From positions 11,244,199-11,308,198 of the forward strand of contig NW_004454166.1 of assembly GCF_000283155.1 (NCBI RefSeq): DNA of 64,000 nt. The letters are read 5' to 3'. This document shows, one piece after another, positions 44,520 to 55,934 of this stretch. Position 1 is the stretch's first letter. Every line of letters begins with the position of its first letter. The notes beneath the pieces are model-generated. The model searched no databases. It saw only the letters and a program-made list of their open reading frames with translations, and was not told the origin of the DNA. This DNA is from Ceratotherium simum simum (taxonomy: Eukaryota; Chordata; Mammalia; Perissodactyla; Rhinocerotidae). The translations under genes were made by a program, and so were the position numbers.

Positions 44520-46030
44520 CGGCATTTTACTGTGTCAGTAAATATGCTTCAAAATCATGATTTACGCTGATTAAGCAATTCTATCAAATGTATACAACGT
44601 AACTTGTTGAACCATTCTTCTAGCATTCAACTGTTGGGCTATTTCCACCTTCCAATTTTTACTATTATAATTAATGATGATATATAAATCTTGTTTATAA
44701 AAGGGAGCTCATATTTCTGAATATTTCCTTAGGACTAACAGCTAGAAGTAGAGTTATGTCAAAAATTATAAAAATCTTAAACACCTTTTCACACTTTCCT
44801 ATAACTTTCCAGGAATACAGCAATTTATATGTCTACAAGCAGTGTAGGAAAATGTCCATCTCTGCATCTTTGCTAACACTGAGTACTGCCATTCTATTAA
44901 AAAAATCCTGGCCAAGTCAATAAGTCAAAAACTATATTTCTTGGGGCAGGCCTGGTGGCGTAGTGGTTAGGTTCACACACTCTGCTTTGGCGGCCCAGGG
45001 TTTGTGGGTTCGGATCCCAGGCGCTGACCTGTGCAGCACTCATCAAGCCATGCTGTGACAGCATCCCATATATAAAGTAGAGGAAGACTGGCACAGATGT
45101 TAGCTCAGTGACAATCTCCCTCACCAAAAAAAAAATAAAAAAAGGTCATTTAAAAATTATATTTCTTTGATGTTTGAACTGATTAAAAAAATAATAATAA
45201 AGGATATTGTCTTATTATATACCAAAGATTATTGCAACACTTTTTCCCAGTTTATCATTTGCTTTTTTATTTCATTTATGGTTTTTTCAAATAGACACAT
45301 TATTGACTTTGACGCTATTAAGTCCATCTATTCCTTTGCATTTTATTCCATTATTTTTGTGCTTGGAAGGCCTTTCCCCATTTAGAGATAAGATAAATAT
45401 GCACCTCCACTTCTTGCTAATTGCTTAAAGGGTTCCTTTTTCACATATAATCCATTCATCCATTTGGAATATACTTTAGTCTATGGTATGAAGTATAAAT
45501 CTAACTTTTTTTCCATTTAGTTTATTAATGATCCCAATAGAATTTAAATGAGTCATCTTCTTTTTCGTCTCTTATTTGGGTTATCACTTTTATCACACAA
45601 TTTTCTTTTGACATGGAAGGGTCTGTTGTGAGGCATTCAAATCCATTCCATTGATTCGTCTATTTTAGTTCCTGTATCACTTTGTTGAACATCTTCCAAC
45701 TTATTCAGTTTAAATATTTAATAAGGCATGTCACCTCAAATTCTTCCTCTGTTTGGGAAGTGCCATACGTGATAACTAACATCTCATGTTCTTCTCACTT
45801 GTGTTCAGTTGAATACTAGCAAAGAGGACTGTTTTTTTAAATGTATGATATTGACCACTTGTGTTTTTTGTTTGTTTATTGCCTGTCCATATCATTTGGC
45901 AAGTTTTCTATTAGACTATCTAATTTTTCCTTATTGATTTGTAAGTGTGCTCTATCAACTAGAGATATTAATATAACATGGTTTATTTTTGTCTTCATTT
46001 TCATTCTTCTTTATCTTTTTCACGAATGAA
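44520..46030 (-). mobile_element. L1 LINE ORF2/3'-end fragments, split by an ERE
   Basis: Antisense old L1M: 'gttgggctatttccaccttcc', 'gctagaagtagagttatgtc', 'aagcagtgtaggaaaatgtcc' before the ERE; 'cccagtttatcatttgctttt', 'tggaaggcctttccccatttag', 'catccatttggaatatac', 'ttccattgattcgtc' after it; 45840-46030 is an additional piece ('ttattgatttgtaagtgtgc'). All frames are broken. Confidence 0.8.
44943..45151 (+). mobile_element. ERE SINE, second sub-form, diverged, with TSD
   Basis: Head 'ggggcaggcctggtggcgta' with 'gtggttaggttc' and B-box 'ggttcggatcc'; one 'gatgttagctcag' unit, A-tail. Duplication aaaactatatttctt (ending 44942) versus aaaattatatttctt (45152-45166). More mutated than the other sub-form, so older. 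Confidence 0.92.
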
Positions 46031-46874
46031 GTTAGGTGGGCACGGGCCACCTTCTATAACTGACCTAATTTCTGCAGGAGAAGCTTACTACTATGGAAAC
46101 AGCCATTCTTTTCCCACTGATTTACAATGTCGCTTTGGTCACGTTCTGTTTATCTGATCTGGTGGTTAACAGTGAAAACCCCGGGATCAGACTGCTGCCA
46201 TTCTCTCTGCCGGTTTCTATAAGCCTGTGAGTGACCTGGAGCAGTGGCCTTCGGCACACGGTCAGTGGCGTATAAGTGACCGCTGTCAGTACTGCACTGG
46301 CTAAACATCTCTCCTGGTGTGTTTTGTCTTCACGTCTTGGTTCATTTGGTGAGATCAAGCTCAGTAAGTCTTGACCTTTGCTCTTTGAATATTTTCAGCT
46401 ACTCACCTCCCTAAAGGCAATTTGGAAAATCCCTCAAGTAAGATAAACGGAGTTCTCCAAATTCTTTGCTTTGGTGCGCCCCTCCCCAACCCTTAAAAAA
46501 AACTGCTAAACATTTCAGCCTCTGTCCTTGGGATACTAAGGATACTTTAGGAAGTTACTGTGGAGGTGACATGCTGAATTTATCATGACATGCTCAGTTT
46601 ACCATGGCAACCTGAAGGGGCACTCCTGCCACCAAACTCCTTACCGCCCAATTTAGGTTCTGTCTGTGCCAAACCCCTGACTTAGCCAGCACGCCTAGCA
46701 AAGTGAAGGCTCACCACTCCTGAGCGCCTTCAGTTCACAGCCCTACCCACCTCTTTGCATCTCAGGGCTGGCTCCTCTTAGCAGTGCCTCTGCTCTGAGC
46801 TTGGAATTTTCTTCCTTGAACTCATATAGGAAAATCTACCTGTTCTTTTTTTCCTGTCAGTCCATTTCCAGATG
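46031..46874. other. Unassigned intergenic DNA
   Basis: Mixed composition. No repeat recognised with confidence; no gene seen. 46640-46800 is GC-richer. Confidence 0.42.
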
Positions 46875-47950
46875 CTTTATAGCTTCCAGAACAAGAGCTG
46901 AGTATCACTCCACCAAAAACTTCATGGCTTAAAACACCAATTTATTATGATCACTCAGGATGCTATGTGTTGACTGGGTTCAGATGAGCGGTTCTTCTTC
47001 TGGTCTCCCTTGAGGTCTCTCATGCAGTTACAGTCAGACAGCTCTGCTGCATGGTGACATCCGAGATGACTTCTGCTCTCACCTATCTGGCGTGTTGGTG
47101 CTTCTCCAAATGCCCATTCTCCCCATCCTGAGGGGAAGCTCATCTTCCAGGGTCTTTCCATATGGCCTCTCTTTAGAGCACGGTAGCTGGACTTGATACA
47201 TGGTTGCCAGCTTCCAAGAGTGTGTAGGGGACCAGAATATGCCACCCCAAAATATGCCACTTTGGCATAAAGTTTATTTTGAGCTGGAGGCAAATGAGAA
47301 TCAACAGATGCAGAAAAGAAGCCTACCCAGAGCTTCCCTTATCTGCCTAAAAGCAGAAGCTTCTGAGAAATGAGGACTGCCATAACTGCCATCTTCCAGG
47401 GCAGTTTTATGGCCATGAAAAAAACAGAGTCAACAATGAGATGGACCTGCACAAACAGACCTTACTCCATTCGTTTCCCCCATATATTTACCTTCCTATT
47501 GTTTGCTGCCATTGGAAGCCTAAAGCCCTTTTCCTTTGTCTTGTCACTTTTCTACAAATTTATTGTTCTTTGCTAAGATGCTATATAAGCCCAAGTTCTA
47601 ACCACCTCTTTGAGTTACTCATCACTGAATTCTCCCATGTATATGCAAAATGCATGTGTTTATAGAATTCTTCTTTCTTCTCTTGTTAATCTGTGTTTAG
47701 TCTGTCTAATTTGCAGGGCCCCAGCCAATGAACCTAAGATGGATAGAGGAAAAAAGCTTTTTTCCTCCCCTACAAACGTAAAAGAGGAAGCTGCCTGGAC
47801 TTTTAAAGACTTATCTACAAAATCGCACAGCACTACTCTCACTGTATTCTAGTGGTTAGAGTCCAGCTTCAGTATGGGAGGGGACTACACAAGGACATGA
47901 CTACCAACAAGCCTGGCTCATAGGGAACATTTTTGTGTAAATATTACATC
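46875..47950 (-). mobile_element. Old MaLR-type LTR, split by a younger LTR
   Basis: Left part 46875-47222 ('ggcttaaaacaccaatttatt', 'gttcagatgagcggttcttcttctggtctccc', 'catatggcctctctttagagc', 'ggttgccagcttccaagag') resumes at 47775 with 'aaagaggaagctgcctgg', the expected continuation, and fades by about 47950. Same general type as 27468-28048. Confidence 0.65.
47223..47774 (+). mobile_element. ERV solo LTR (family L, sense copy)
   Basis: 552 bp from 'tgtaggggaccagaatatgcc' to 'tttcctcccctaca', so the ends form a short inverted repeat tgtagggg/cccctaca. It has a TATA-like 'gctatataagccc' near 47580 and 'ttgttaatctgtgtttagtctgtc' near its 3' side, recalling the antisense copies at 30091 and 54210. 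No perfect duplication seen (agtg versus aacg). No viral genes. Confidence 0.82.
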
Positions 47951-48254
47951 ACCCTCTTTGGTTTTCCAGAGCTCTTTTTTTTTTTTTAACTGAATTATTT
48001 CAAAAAGATTTCAAGGAGAGAAAAATGGTGAACTTCTAGTTCTAATTCACCATCTTCAAAGTGAAAGTCAAGTATTTGTTTTGAAAATAGCTATGTAAAT
48101 TATTTTTGGGTATTTATGTCATTCTCCTTTTACATATGTGTATGGTGTAATACAACATTTACAATAATCTCTTTGTTGTCCAATCCTCTCAACATCACTT
48201 AATTGAAAAAATAATTTTTTCTTTGACAATGAAATCCCTCAGAATAAGAATATA
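47951..48254. other. Unassigned AT-rich DNA
   Basis: No repeat or gene recognised. Confidence 0.42.
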
Positions 48255-48495
48255 TTCAATTCCTTAATTCAATATACATTTTTAAAATGCCTATTATATG
48301 CTGGGTCCTACAATTAAGGTGCTGACAGACTCATATTTTCAATTCAATTCAACAGTCAATAACCAGAAAGCATTTATTTTTTGAAAGTATATTGAGCTCT
48401 TGTTAAATGCATGGTCCTATAAGGAATATAAAGGATTATAAGACATAGTGCTGTCCTCAAGGGGTCTTGCAATATGGAGAATTAGCAAATGTAAT
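48255..48495 (-). mobile_element. L2-like LINE fragment (weak)
   Basis: 'aaatgcctattatatgctgggtcc' and 'ttgttaaatgcatggtcctataaggaatataaagg...gctgtcctcaaggggtcttg' resemble the antisense L2 3' end twice over. Diverged. Confidence 0.45.
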
Positions 48496-48763
48496 AAAAA
48501 TGAACATCTAGTAGCTACATGCAAAAGAAGGAAATTGGACCTTTACCTAACACCATATACAAAATTTACTCAAAATGGATCAGACGCCTAAACATAAGAT
48601 CTAAAAGTATAAAACTATTCGAGAAAATCATAGGAGAAAGCTTCATGACATTGGATTTGACAATGATTTCTTGGTTATGACACCAAAAGCACAGGCTACA
48701 ACAGAACAAATAGACAAATTGGACTTCATGAAAATTAAAGAATTTTTGTGCACCAAAGGACAC

Positions 48764-49074
48764 TGCTATGGTCTGAATGTTTGCGGCCCTTCAAAATTTA
48801 TATGTTGATATCCTAACCCCCAACATGATGGTATTAGGGATTAGTTCCCTTATAAAGGGGACTCCAGGGACATCCCTCCTCTCTGGCTCCACGTGAGGGC
48901 TCAGCAAGAAGACTGCCATTTTGGACCAGGAAGTGGGCCTTCATCAGACGCTGAATCTGCTGGCACCTTGATCTTGGACTTCCCAGCCTCCAGAACTGTG
49001 AGAATAAACTTCTTTTGTTTACAAACTACCCAGTTTATGGTATTTTGTTACAGTAACCTGAATCAACTAAGATA
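48764..49074 (+). mobile_element. MLT1-type (MaLR) solo LTR with 5-bp TSD
   Basis: 311-bp LTR from 'tgctatggtctgaatg' to 'gaatcaactaagata', with the diagnostic 'ttcaaaatttatatgttgat', 'aacccccaacatgatgg', 'cagcctccagaactgtgag' and 'ggtattttgttacag'. Perfect 5-bp duplication gacac at 48759-48763 and 49075-49079, within L1 ORF2. No internal region. Confidence 0.93.
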
Positions 49075-49184
49075 GACACTATTAATATAATAAAAAGGCA
49101 ACTCACAGAATAGGAGAAAATATTTGCAGATGACCTATCTGATATGGGATTAACATTCAGAATATATAGAGAACTCCTAGAACT

Positions 49185-49211
49185 CAACAACAACAACAAC
49201 AACAACAAAAC
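49185..49211. repeat. (AAC)n microsatellite
   Basis: Tandem aac units inside the L1 segment. Confidence 0.95.
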
Positions 49212-50045
49212 AACCCAATTCAAAAATGAGCAAAGGGCTTGAGGAGACACTGCTCCAAAGAAGACACACAAAAGGCCAAAAAGCACATGCAAAGATGCTC
49301 GGCATCACTAATCATTAAGGAAGTACAAATCAAATACACAATGTGATACCACTGCACACCTATTAGGATGGCTATTATCAAAAAAAAAAAAAAAAACAGA
49401 AAGAAATAAGTGTCAGCGAGGATGCAGAGAAACTGGAACCCTCGTGCATGGCTAGTAGTAATGTAAAATAGTAAAGCCACTATGGAAAACAGTATGGCAG
49501 TCCTTCAAAAGATTAAACATGAAATTATCATTTGATCCAGCAATTCCACTTCTGGTTATATACCCAAAAGTATTCAAAGCAGAGATTTGAACAGATACAC
49601 CTATGTTCACAGCAGCATTATTCACAATAGCCAAAAGGTGGAAACAACCCAAATGTCCATCGGCAGATGAATGGATAAACAAAATATGGTATATACATAC
49701 AATGGAATATTATTCAGCCTCAAAAAGGAAGGGAATTCTGATACATGCTACGACATGGATGAACCTTGAAGAAACTATGCTAAGTGAAATAAACCAGACA
49801 CAAAAGGACAAATATTGTATGATTCTGTTTATATGAAGTACCTAGAGCAGTTAAAATCAGAGACAGAAGGTAGAAAGGTGGTTGCCAGGGACTAGGGGGA
49901 AGAAGGAGGGAGTAATTGTTTAATAGGTACAGAGTTTCAGTTTGGGATTATGAAAAAGTTCTAGAGATGTATAGTGTGATGGTTGCACAACAGTGTGACC
50001 GTACTTAACGTCACTGAACTGTACATTTAAAAATGGTTAAAATGG

Positions 50046-50297
50046 GGGGCCAGCCCTGTGGTGTAGTGGTTAAGTTGGCTGCGCTCCACTTCAGTGGCCC
50101 AGGTTCGTGGGTTCAGATCCCGGGCGCAGACCTACACCACTTGTCAGCCATGCTGTGGCGGTGACCCACACACAAAATAGAGGAAGATTGGCACAAATGT
50201 TAGCTCAGAGTGATGCTTCCTCAAGCAAAAAAAAAAAAGAGAGGAAGATTGGCAGCAAATGTTAGCTCCGGGCAAATCTTCCTCAGCAAAAAAAAAA
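50046..50297 (+). mobile_element. ERE SINE, second sub-form, inserted in an L1
   Basis: Head 'ggggccagccctgtggtgta', B-box 'gggttcagatcc', two 'aaatgttagctc' units and A-runs. The flanking 'ggttaaaatgg' (50035-50045) and 'ggttaacatgg' (50298-50308) are the duplication with one mismatch; the host L1 3' UTR continues on both sides. Confidence 0.93.
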
Positions 50298-50409
50298 GGT
50301 TAACATGGTAAAGTTTAGGTTATATATATTTTACCATAATAAAAAATAAAATAAACACACAGAATAAAAAGTGATAAATGCTACAAAAAAGGCACAAATA
50401 ACCTTTCTC

Positions 50410-50925
50410 TAGGGTTTCCCTCAGATATCATATCTAAAATTTCAACTCTATTTCCACGCTGATACTTACTCCCCACACTTGTTTTATTTGTTCTTATTGC
50501 TATCTAACGTTCTATAAATTTAACTTTATTTATTTATTTTTTTTGTGAAGAAGATCAGCCCTGAGCTAACATCTGATGACAATCCTCCTCTTTTTGCCGA
50601 GGAAGACTGGCCCTGGGCTGACATCCCTGCCCATCTTCCTCTATTTTACATGGATGCCGCCACAGCATAGCTTGACAAACGGTGCGTCAGTGCGTGCCGA
50701 TGATCCAAACCTGTGAACCCTCAGGCCACCACAGCGGAGCACGTGCACTTAACTGCTATGCCACTGGGCCGGACCCCTAACTTTACTTTTTTATTGTCTG
50801 CTTTCTCCCTTAGAATATAAGCTCCATAAAGGTAGAAATTTTTGCCAAATTTATTCATTGCTTTATCTGCAGGGACTAGAACACACAGTAAATGCTCAAT
50901 AAATATTTGTTGAATGAGTAGAAAA
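50410..50925 (+). mobile_element. L2 LINE 3' end, split by an ERE
   Basis: After the ERE: 'tgtctgctttctcccttagaatataagctccataaagg', 'ctgcagggactagaac' and 'aatgctcaataaatatttgttgaatgag', a clear L2 3' terminus. The part left of the ERE (50410-50531) fits the preceding L2 sequence weakly. Confidence 0.85.
50532..50777 (-). mobile_element. ERE SINE, second sub-form, antisense, with TSD
   Basis: Antisense: T-runs, 'agatcagccctgagctaacat', 'tggccctgggctgacatc', head 'ccactgggccggacccc'. Duplication taactttattt (50521-50531) versus taactttactt (50778-50788). Confidence 0.94.
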
Positions 50926-51074
50926 ATGTTGAGGGAATTGAAAGGAAGGAAAAATGATTTACTGAGAAGTTGAAGGAAATCTTCAAAGAGAACATAGAAA
51001 TTAAATGTACCCTTAAGGATGAATAGGATTTGAATTCTTGAGAGGCAAGCATGATTTGCCCATCATTGGCAAAA

Positions 51075-51535
51075 AGGAAAATTATAGAACATATTAAGTG
51101 TTGGTTGGGGGGCAGGGGAAACTGGTACTCTCAAACAGTGTTGATAAGAATATACACTGACACGGCAATTTGGATAGAATTTTGGTAGGATCTATTAAAT
51201 TTAAAATACACATTCTTGGGCCGGCCCCGCGGCTTAGTGGTTAAGTGCACGCGCTCCGCTGCTGGCAGCCCGGGTTCGGATCCCGGGCGCACCCCGACGC
51301 ACCCCTTCTCCGGCCATGCTGAGGCCGCGTCCCACATACAGCAACTAGAAGGATGTGCAGCTATGACATACAACTATCTACTGGGGCTTTGGGGGAAAAA
51401 TAAATAAATAAATAAAATCTTTTTTAAAAAAATAAATAAATAAAAATAAAATACACATTCTCTATGACTCAGCAATTTCACTTCTTTGCATCTTTCGTGG
51501 AGTAATCCTTAGACATGTGCACAGCATAGGGAAAC
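51075..51535 (+). mobile_element. L1 LINE 3'-region fragment, split by an ERE
   Basis: 'gtactctcaaacagtgttgataag' and 'tttggtaggatctattaaattt' before the ERE, and 'ctatgactcagcaatttcacttct' after it, are consecutive blocks of an old sense L1M. Confidence 0.78.
51217..51447 (+). mobile_element. ERE SINE, short form, with 14-bp TSD
   Basis: Sense copy, head 'gggccggccccgcggctta', ending 'ctactggggctttggggg' then a long (aaat)n tail. Perfect duplication aaaatacacattct at 51203-51216 and 51448-51461. Confidence 0.97.
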
Positions 51536-51665
51536 TGAGGCACAGAAAGATTAAGTACCCTGACCAGAGTTATCCCATAATTGATGTGAGGGTTAAAAGT
51601 TGATATATTAGGCATTTAGAAAAGGACCTGGGCACATAATAAGCATATATAAACATTGGCCCACA
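51536..51665. mobile_element. MIR fragments
   Basis: 'gaaactgaggcacagaaag' (near 51531) is antisense MIR core. 'aaaaggacctgggcacataataagc' (near 51619) is a sense MIR 3' end. Two short pieces in opposite orientation. Confidence 0.55.
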
Positions 51666-51679
51666 TTATTATTTCTTAC

Positions 51680-52710
51680 CTAATTGTACCTTTTCCACAA
51701 ATTTTCTGTATAAACCTTTTGTGCTTTTGCCTAATTGGATCATAATGCTTTCCTTTTCAATTTGTATGAGTAATTTATATATTAAGGATACTAAATTTGT
51801 CACGTTGGAAATATTTTTCAGTTTGTTGCACACTTTTTATTCCGTTTATGTTGTTATTACATGGTGAGATAATGAAATCTTTATGTAGTCAATTCCATTA
51901 TGGGTATTTTTTAAGCTTGGATATTTGCTGCCATTAAGAAATTTGACAAATATTTGCTTCTTATTTCTTCTGTTTCTGTAGTCTGACTTTTTATATTTAC
52001 TAATCAACCCATCTGGAATTTATGTCAGTGTACACTGAAGTTTTTGTATTGGTTTCCTAGGGCTGCCGTAATAAATTACCACAAACTGGGTGGCCAAAAC
52101 AACAGAAATATACTGTCTCACGATTCCAGAGGCTAAAAATCTGAAATCAAGGTGTTAGCAGGGCTATGCTTTCTCTGAAGGTTCTAGGGGAGGATCCTTC
52201 TTTGTCTCTTCCTAACGTCTGGTGGTTGCTAACAATTCTTGGCGTACCTCAGGCTGTGGCAGCATCACTCCAATCTCTGCCTCTATTGTCACATGGCATT
52301 CTTCCCTGTGTCTGGGTCTGTGTCCAAATTTCCCTCTTTTTATAAGGACCCCAGTCATTGGATTAGGGTCCACTCTAATCCAGCATGACCTCACATTAAC
52401 TTGATCATATCTACAAAGACTATATTTCCAATAAGGTCACATTCACAGGTACTGGGGGTTAGGACTTAAACATACCTTTTGCAGGACACAATGCAACCCA
52501 CAATAGTTTCTAAATAGCTATCCAATTATTCTACCACTAACACTTTTCTCTATTAAAGATTATTAAATTATGTTTTATTGTGCCATCAGATCCTAAATTA
52601 AATGGATATACACTAGAGTCTCTCATAGGCTGTCATTTTTTACTCTGTTCTATCTGTCTATTCTTAAACCAACACGAGAGGCAATATATCTTTAAGTAGC
52701 ATATAGTCAT
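51680..52710 (-). mobile_element. L1 LINE ORF2 fragment, split by an MLT1 LTR
   Basis: Antisense old L1M on both sides of the LTR: 'gagtaatttatatattaagg', 'tctttatgtagtcaattcc', 'caacccatctggaatttatg' to 52039; then 'aaatagctatccaattattctacc', 'ttctatctgtctattcttaaacc' from 52511. Frames broken. Confidence 0.75.
52045..52505 (-). mobile_element. MLT1-type (MaLR) solo LTR with 5-bp TSD
   Basis: 461 bp, antisense, from 'tgtattggtttcctagggctgc' to 'caacccacaata'. Contains 'caaactgggtggccaaaac', 'atcactccaatctctgcc', 'ccagtcattggattagggtc' and 'gggggttaggacttaaac'. Duplication gtttt (52040-52044) versus gtttc (52506-52510). A better-preserved relative is the split LTR at 59449-60764. Confidence 0.92.
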
Positions 52711-52714
52711 TTTT

Positions 52715-53265
52715 GACAAGTACATTTGGTCCCAGAGACTTACGATGCTTCAACTTATGATTTTTTTGACTTTATGATGGTGCAAAAGCAACACACATTC
52801 AGTGGAAACCATACTTCGAATTTTGAATTTTGATCTTTTCCTGGGCTACATATGTGGTATGATAGTCTCTCATGGTGCTGGGCAGCGGCGGTCAGCCCAG
52901 CTCTCAGTCAGCCACACGAGCACAAGGGTAAACAACCAATACACTCACAACCATTCTGTAACCATACAGCCATTCTGTTTGTCACTTTCCAGTTTGAACA
53001 CTTTATAGTGTTCCATAAATTGCATGAGATATTCAGAACTTTATTATCAAATAGGCTTTGTATTAGGTGATTTTGCCCAACTGTAGGCTAATGTAAGTGT
53101 TCTGAGCACGTTTAAGGTGGGCTACGCTAAGCTCTGACGTTCAGTAGGTTAGGTGTATTAAATGCATTTTTGACTTAACGATATTTTCCACTTACAATGG
53201 GTCTATCATCATAACCCCCTTGTAACTTACGTAAGCCCATCGTAAGTCAGGGAAGATCTGTAGTT
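52715..53265. mobile_element. Non-autonomous DNA transposon, near full length
   Basis: Ends are inversely related: 'gacttacgatgcttcaactta' at the left and '...agcccatcgtaagtcagg' at the right. Internal 'gcaaaagcaacacacattcagtgg', 'gctgggcagcggcggtcagcc', 'gattttgcccaactgtaggc' are intact blocks of a known mammalian MITE I cannot name with certainty. Internal frames of 68-72 codons are not genes. Confidence 0.75.
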
Positions 53266-53815
53266 GAATATAATGACTTTTTAAAATGTCACATAATACA
53301 ACAATACAACCATATTATTCCCTCTGCCAAAAATCTATACTCTGATCAGCAGAGTCCTCTTCATTTCTAGCTTTCTCAGGGCAACTGCTTGTCATGAAAC
53401 CTAAGAGGTACAGTTTTTGTTGTGTTTAGGAGCACAACCCATTCACAGCCCCCTTTGTTTTTTGGTTTTATTTTATTTTTAACTTAACTACAATGTGAGC
53501 TACATCTACTTTATAATAATTGGGAGCTGGCAGTGAGGAAACCCAAGAAGGAATGAGACAGATTGGGAATACCACTGGGAGCTAGAAACTATAAAACCAA
53601 TTTCACTGAACAATGAATATGCAAGGAAAGATGGATCAGTGGGACAACTACTACCTAAACTTCAAACACTCAGGGTCTTGGGGCTCTTCTTAATTTATCC
53701 TATAACAGCTCTGCAAAACGCACGCAGGCCTGTATTGCAAAACCATAAATAATAAACATGCGTCTGTGAAAAAGGAACCCCACTTTCCATTTAAAGTTGA
53801 AAAAAAATTTTTTTA
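53266..53815. other. Unassigned AT-rich DNA
   Basis: No repeat recognised with confidence and no gene. Confidence 0.42.
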
Positions 53816-54050
53816 GGGGCTGGCCTGGTGGCGCAAGCGGTTAAGTGCATGCGCTCTGCTGCGGTGGCCCGGGGTTCGCCGGTTTGGATCCTGGACACGT
53901 ACCCATGCACCACTTGTCAGGCCATGCTGTGGCGGCGTCCCATATAAAGTGAAGGAAGATGGGCACAGATGTTAGCTCAGGGCCAGTCTTCCTCAGAAAA
54001 AAGAGGAGGATTGGCAGATGTTAGCTCAGGGCTGATCTTCCTCACAAAAA
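53816..54050 (+). mobile_element. ERE SINE, second sub-form
   Basis: Head 'ggggctggcctggtggcgca', 'agcggttaagtgc', B-box 'ggtttggatcc', 'cccatataaagtgaagg', then two 'agatgttagctcaggg' units and A-tail. Flanked by 'aaaaaaattttttta'-type A/T runs that form the probable duplication. Confidence 0.94.
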
Positions 54051-54080
54051 AAAAAATTTTTTTTTTAAATGCTCTAAATA

Positions 54081-54863
54081 TAGTCATGCACCCCATAACA
54101 ACATTTTGGTCAACAATGGACTGCGTATATGACGGTGGTCCCATAAGATTAGTATCATATAGCCTAGGTGTGTAGTAGCCTATATCATCTAGGTTAGTAC
54201 TATATGTACTGTCAGGAAGGAAGAAATTCTCCTCTACCCTTCTAGGTTCTTCTGGTTGGTCTAAGAATTAAATTGACATGAGACAGATTAACAGTAGAAA
54301 AACAAACAGAAGTTTAATAACATGTATACATAGGAGAAACCCAGGAAAACCAAGTAATTTGCCAAAATGGCAAAGCCCTCATCTTAAAGAACAACCTCAG
54401 TTAAAGACGAAAGAATATGTTAGGGTGGGGAGAGTCATGGACTTCAAAGGGAAGGAAGGCAATTCACAGGTAGGTGAAAAAAGCAAACGCTGGGAAAACA
54501 AGTGTTTGTTCAGCCACGCAGAAACAGAAGAACACAGAGGGGAGTTCAACAGGCTTTTCTAGGTTCCTCCCTGTCTACCACCTAGTTCATATTATGCCAA
54601 GGTGTTAGCTCGCTTCCTGAGACGGGTGTTTTTATTTGAATTCTTTTAGGCAGTTAGGTGGGAGGTAACAAGAAAAACTTTCTGACTCTTTTGTTTCTTA
54701 AAAATGATTAGCCTAAAATAATCCTCATGTTAAAGAGACACATTTTAGGGTGGCAAATTTTGTTCCCCTTCAGTACACTCTGTGATGTTTGCAAAATAAT
54801 GAAATCGCCTTATAACGCATTTCCCAGAACATATCCCCATCATTAAGTGACACATGACTGTAA
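54081..54863. mobile_element. Non-autonomous DNA transposon, split by a solo LTR
   Basis: Left end 'agtcatgcaccccataacaac' is inversely related to the right end 'aagtgacacatgact'. Internal blocks 'actgcgtatatgacggtgg', 'cctaggtgtgtagtagcc' and, after the LTR, 'acactctgtgatgtttgc', 'cgccttataacgcatttc' are in the order of a known mammalian MITE. Confidence 0.8.
54210..54772 (-). mobile_element. ERV solo LTR (family L), 4-bp TSD
   Basis: 563 bp, antisense, from 'tgtcaggaaggaag' to 'tgttccccttca'. Perfect 4-bp duplication gtac at 54206-54209 and 54773-54776. Shares 'agtttaataacatgtataca', 'ttctttaggcagttag'-type and 'attttagg(a/g)tggc' blocks with the LTR at 30091-30598. No viral genes. Confidence 0.88.
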
Positions 54864-55934
54864 AGTTTCTTCAGAGAATCCCACAGAATCATATTAATTT
54901 ATTCATAATATCCTTTATGACAAGATAATATTCTAATTCTAATACAATTTTCAGAACACTGGCCAGTACATAGATTAGATAACCAGCTGTGAAAGAGAGA
55001 TAGAGAGAGAGATGAAAAGATACTGAGTCCCGTGTCCATTCCCACCCCTTGCCAGAGCCAATCAAGCCCCACTGCCTTCCTGGAACCTGCCTCCATCCTA
55101 GTATCTAACACAGATCTTAAACTTGTTTATTTCTCCTAGTAACCTCCGAGAGCGAGATTCAGAGACTCATCCAAGTAGTTACGGCCTGGCATATAATCAA
55201 TTCCCAATAAATATGGGAGAACAAATGATAATAAATTAACTAACAAATAAACCCGATTTCAACAAAAATCCAGCTATGATTTTTAACTCAAAAGACAAGC
55301 CAGGTATACTTGAAACAAATCATGTATTAAAATCAGCTTTAGCTGGAAATGAAAAAAATCTGTTGAATGACAAAAAGAATGTTGAGTTGGGAAAAAACAA
55401 AAAACAAAAACTGTTTAAACATATTGAATTTGAGCAAAAGAGCTATTTCACAATTTATTGCTAACAATTTTTCTTCTCTCTCTTGCAAAACTAATGAGAA
55501 AAATCAATTGAAATGAGAAAAAGAAATGTTGGGTTACGTAAATGGTGCTATTTAAACATAAAACATGTGAACGCCAGGCCTTTGCCCCAGTGGCTGGCTG
55601 ACTGCACCATTAAATCAGCTTTTCAAATCATAGTTAGATAGCTAAGCTGAGAAAAGTAGTTTTAGGAGTATTCATGTAGTGTGTATAAGACTTGAAATTC
55701 TAGAAGTTAAGAACCACCTATATGGCTAAATGACTTTCCAAAAGGTTGTAACAAATTGTAAACTCAACAGTAAACTATAAAAACATCTTTCTCATACACT
55801 TTTGATGTTATTGGAGGTTATTAAGTCCTAATTGTTAATTTTAACACATAACAATATCACCTTGCTTTAATTGGCTTTTTTTGATGGGTGGCTCAGTTTT
55901 CCTTTCATTATTAATTGAGTTCTTTGTCTGTTCC
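54864..55934. other. Unassigned AT-rich DNA
   Basis: Includes a (GA)-rich patch near 54988-55014. No repeat or gene recognised. Confidence 0.42.

Larger units (their letters stand above)
48515..50360 (+). mobile_element. L1 LINE 3' end, split by an MLT1 LTR and an ERE
   Basis: Sense L1: ORF2 C-terminal region 48515-48763, resuming at 49080 after the LTR through 'gaactcctagaactcaacaac' and an (AAC)n patch; a 77-codon open stretch at 49603-49836 still encodes the conserved ORF2 C-terminus ([23 protein letters not shown]). The 3' UTR runs to 50045, is interrupted by an ERE, and ends 'aggttatatatattttacc' plus A-rich tail at about 50360. Confidence 0.93.

Noticed and set aside
49185..49211. Tandem short repeats considered as a CRISPR-like or structured array
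   Set aside because: Simple (AAC)n microsatellite within L1; no spacers, and the genome is mammalian.
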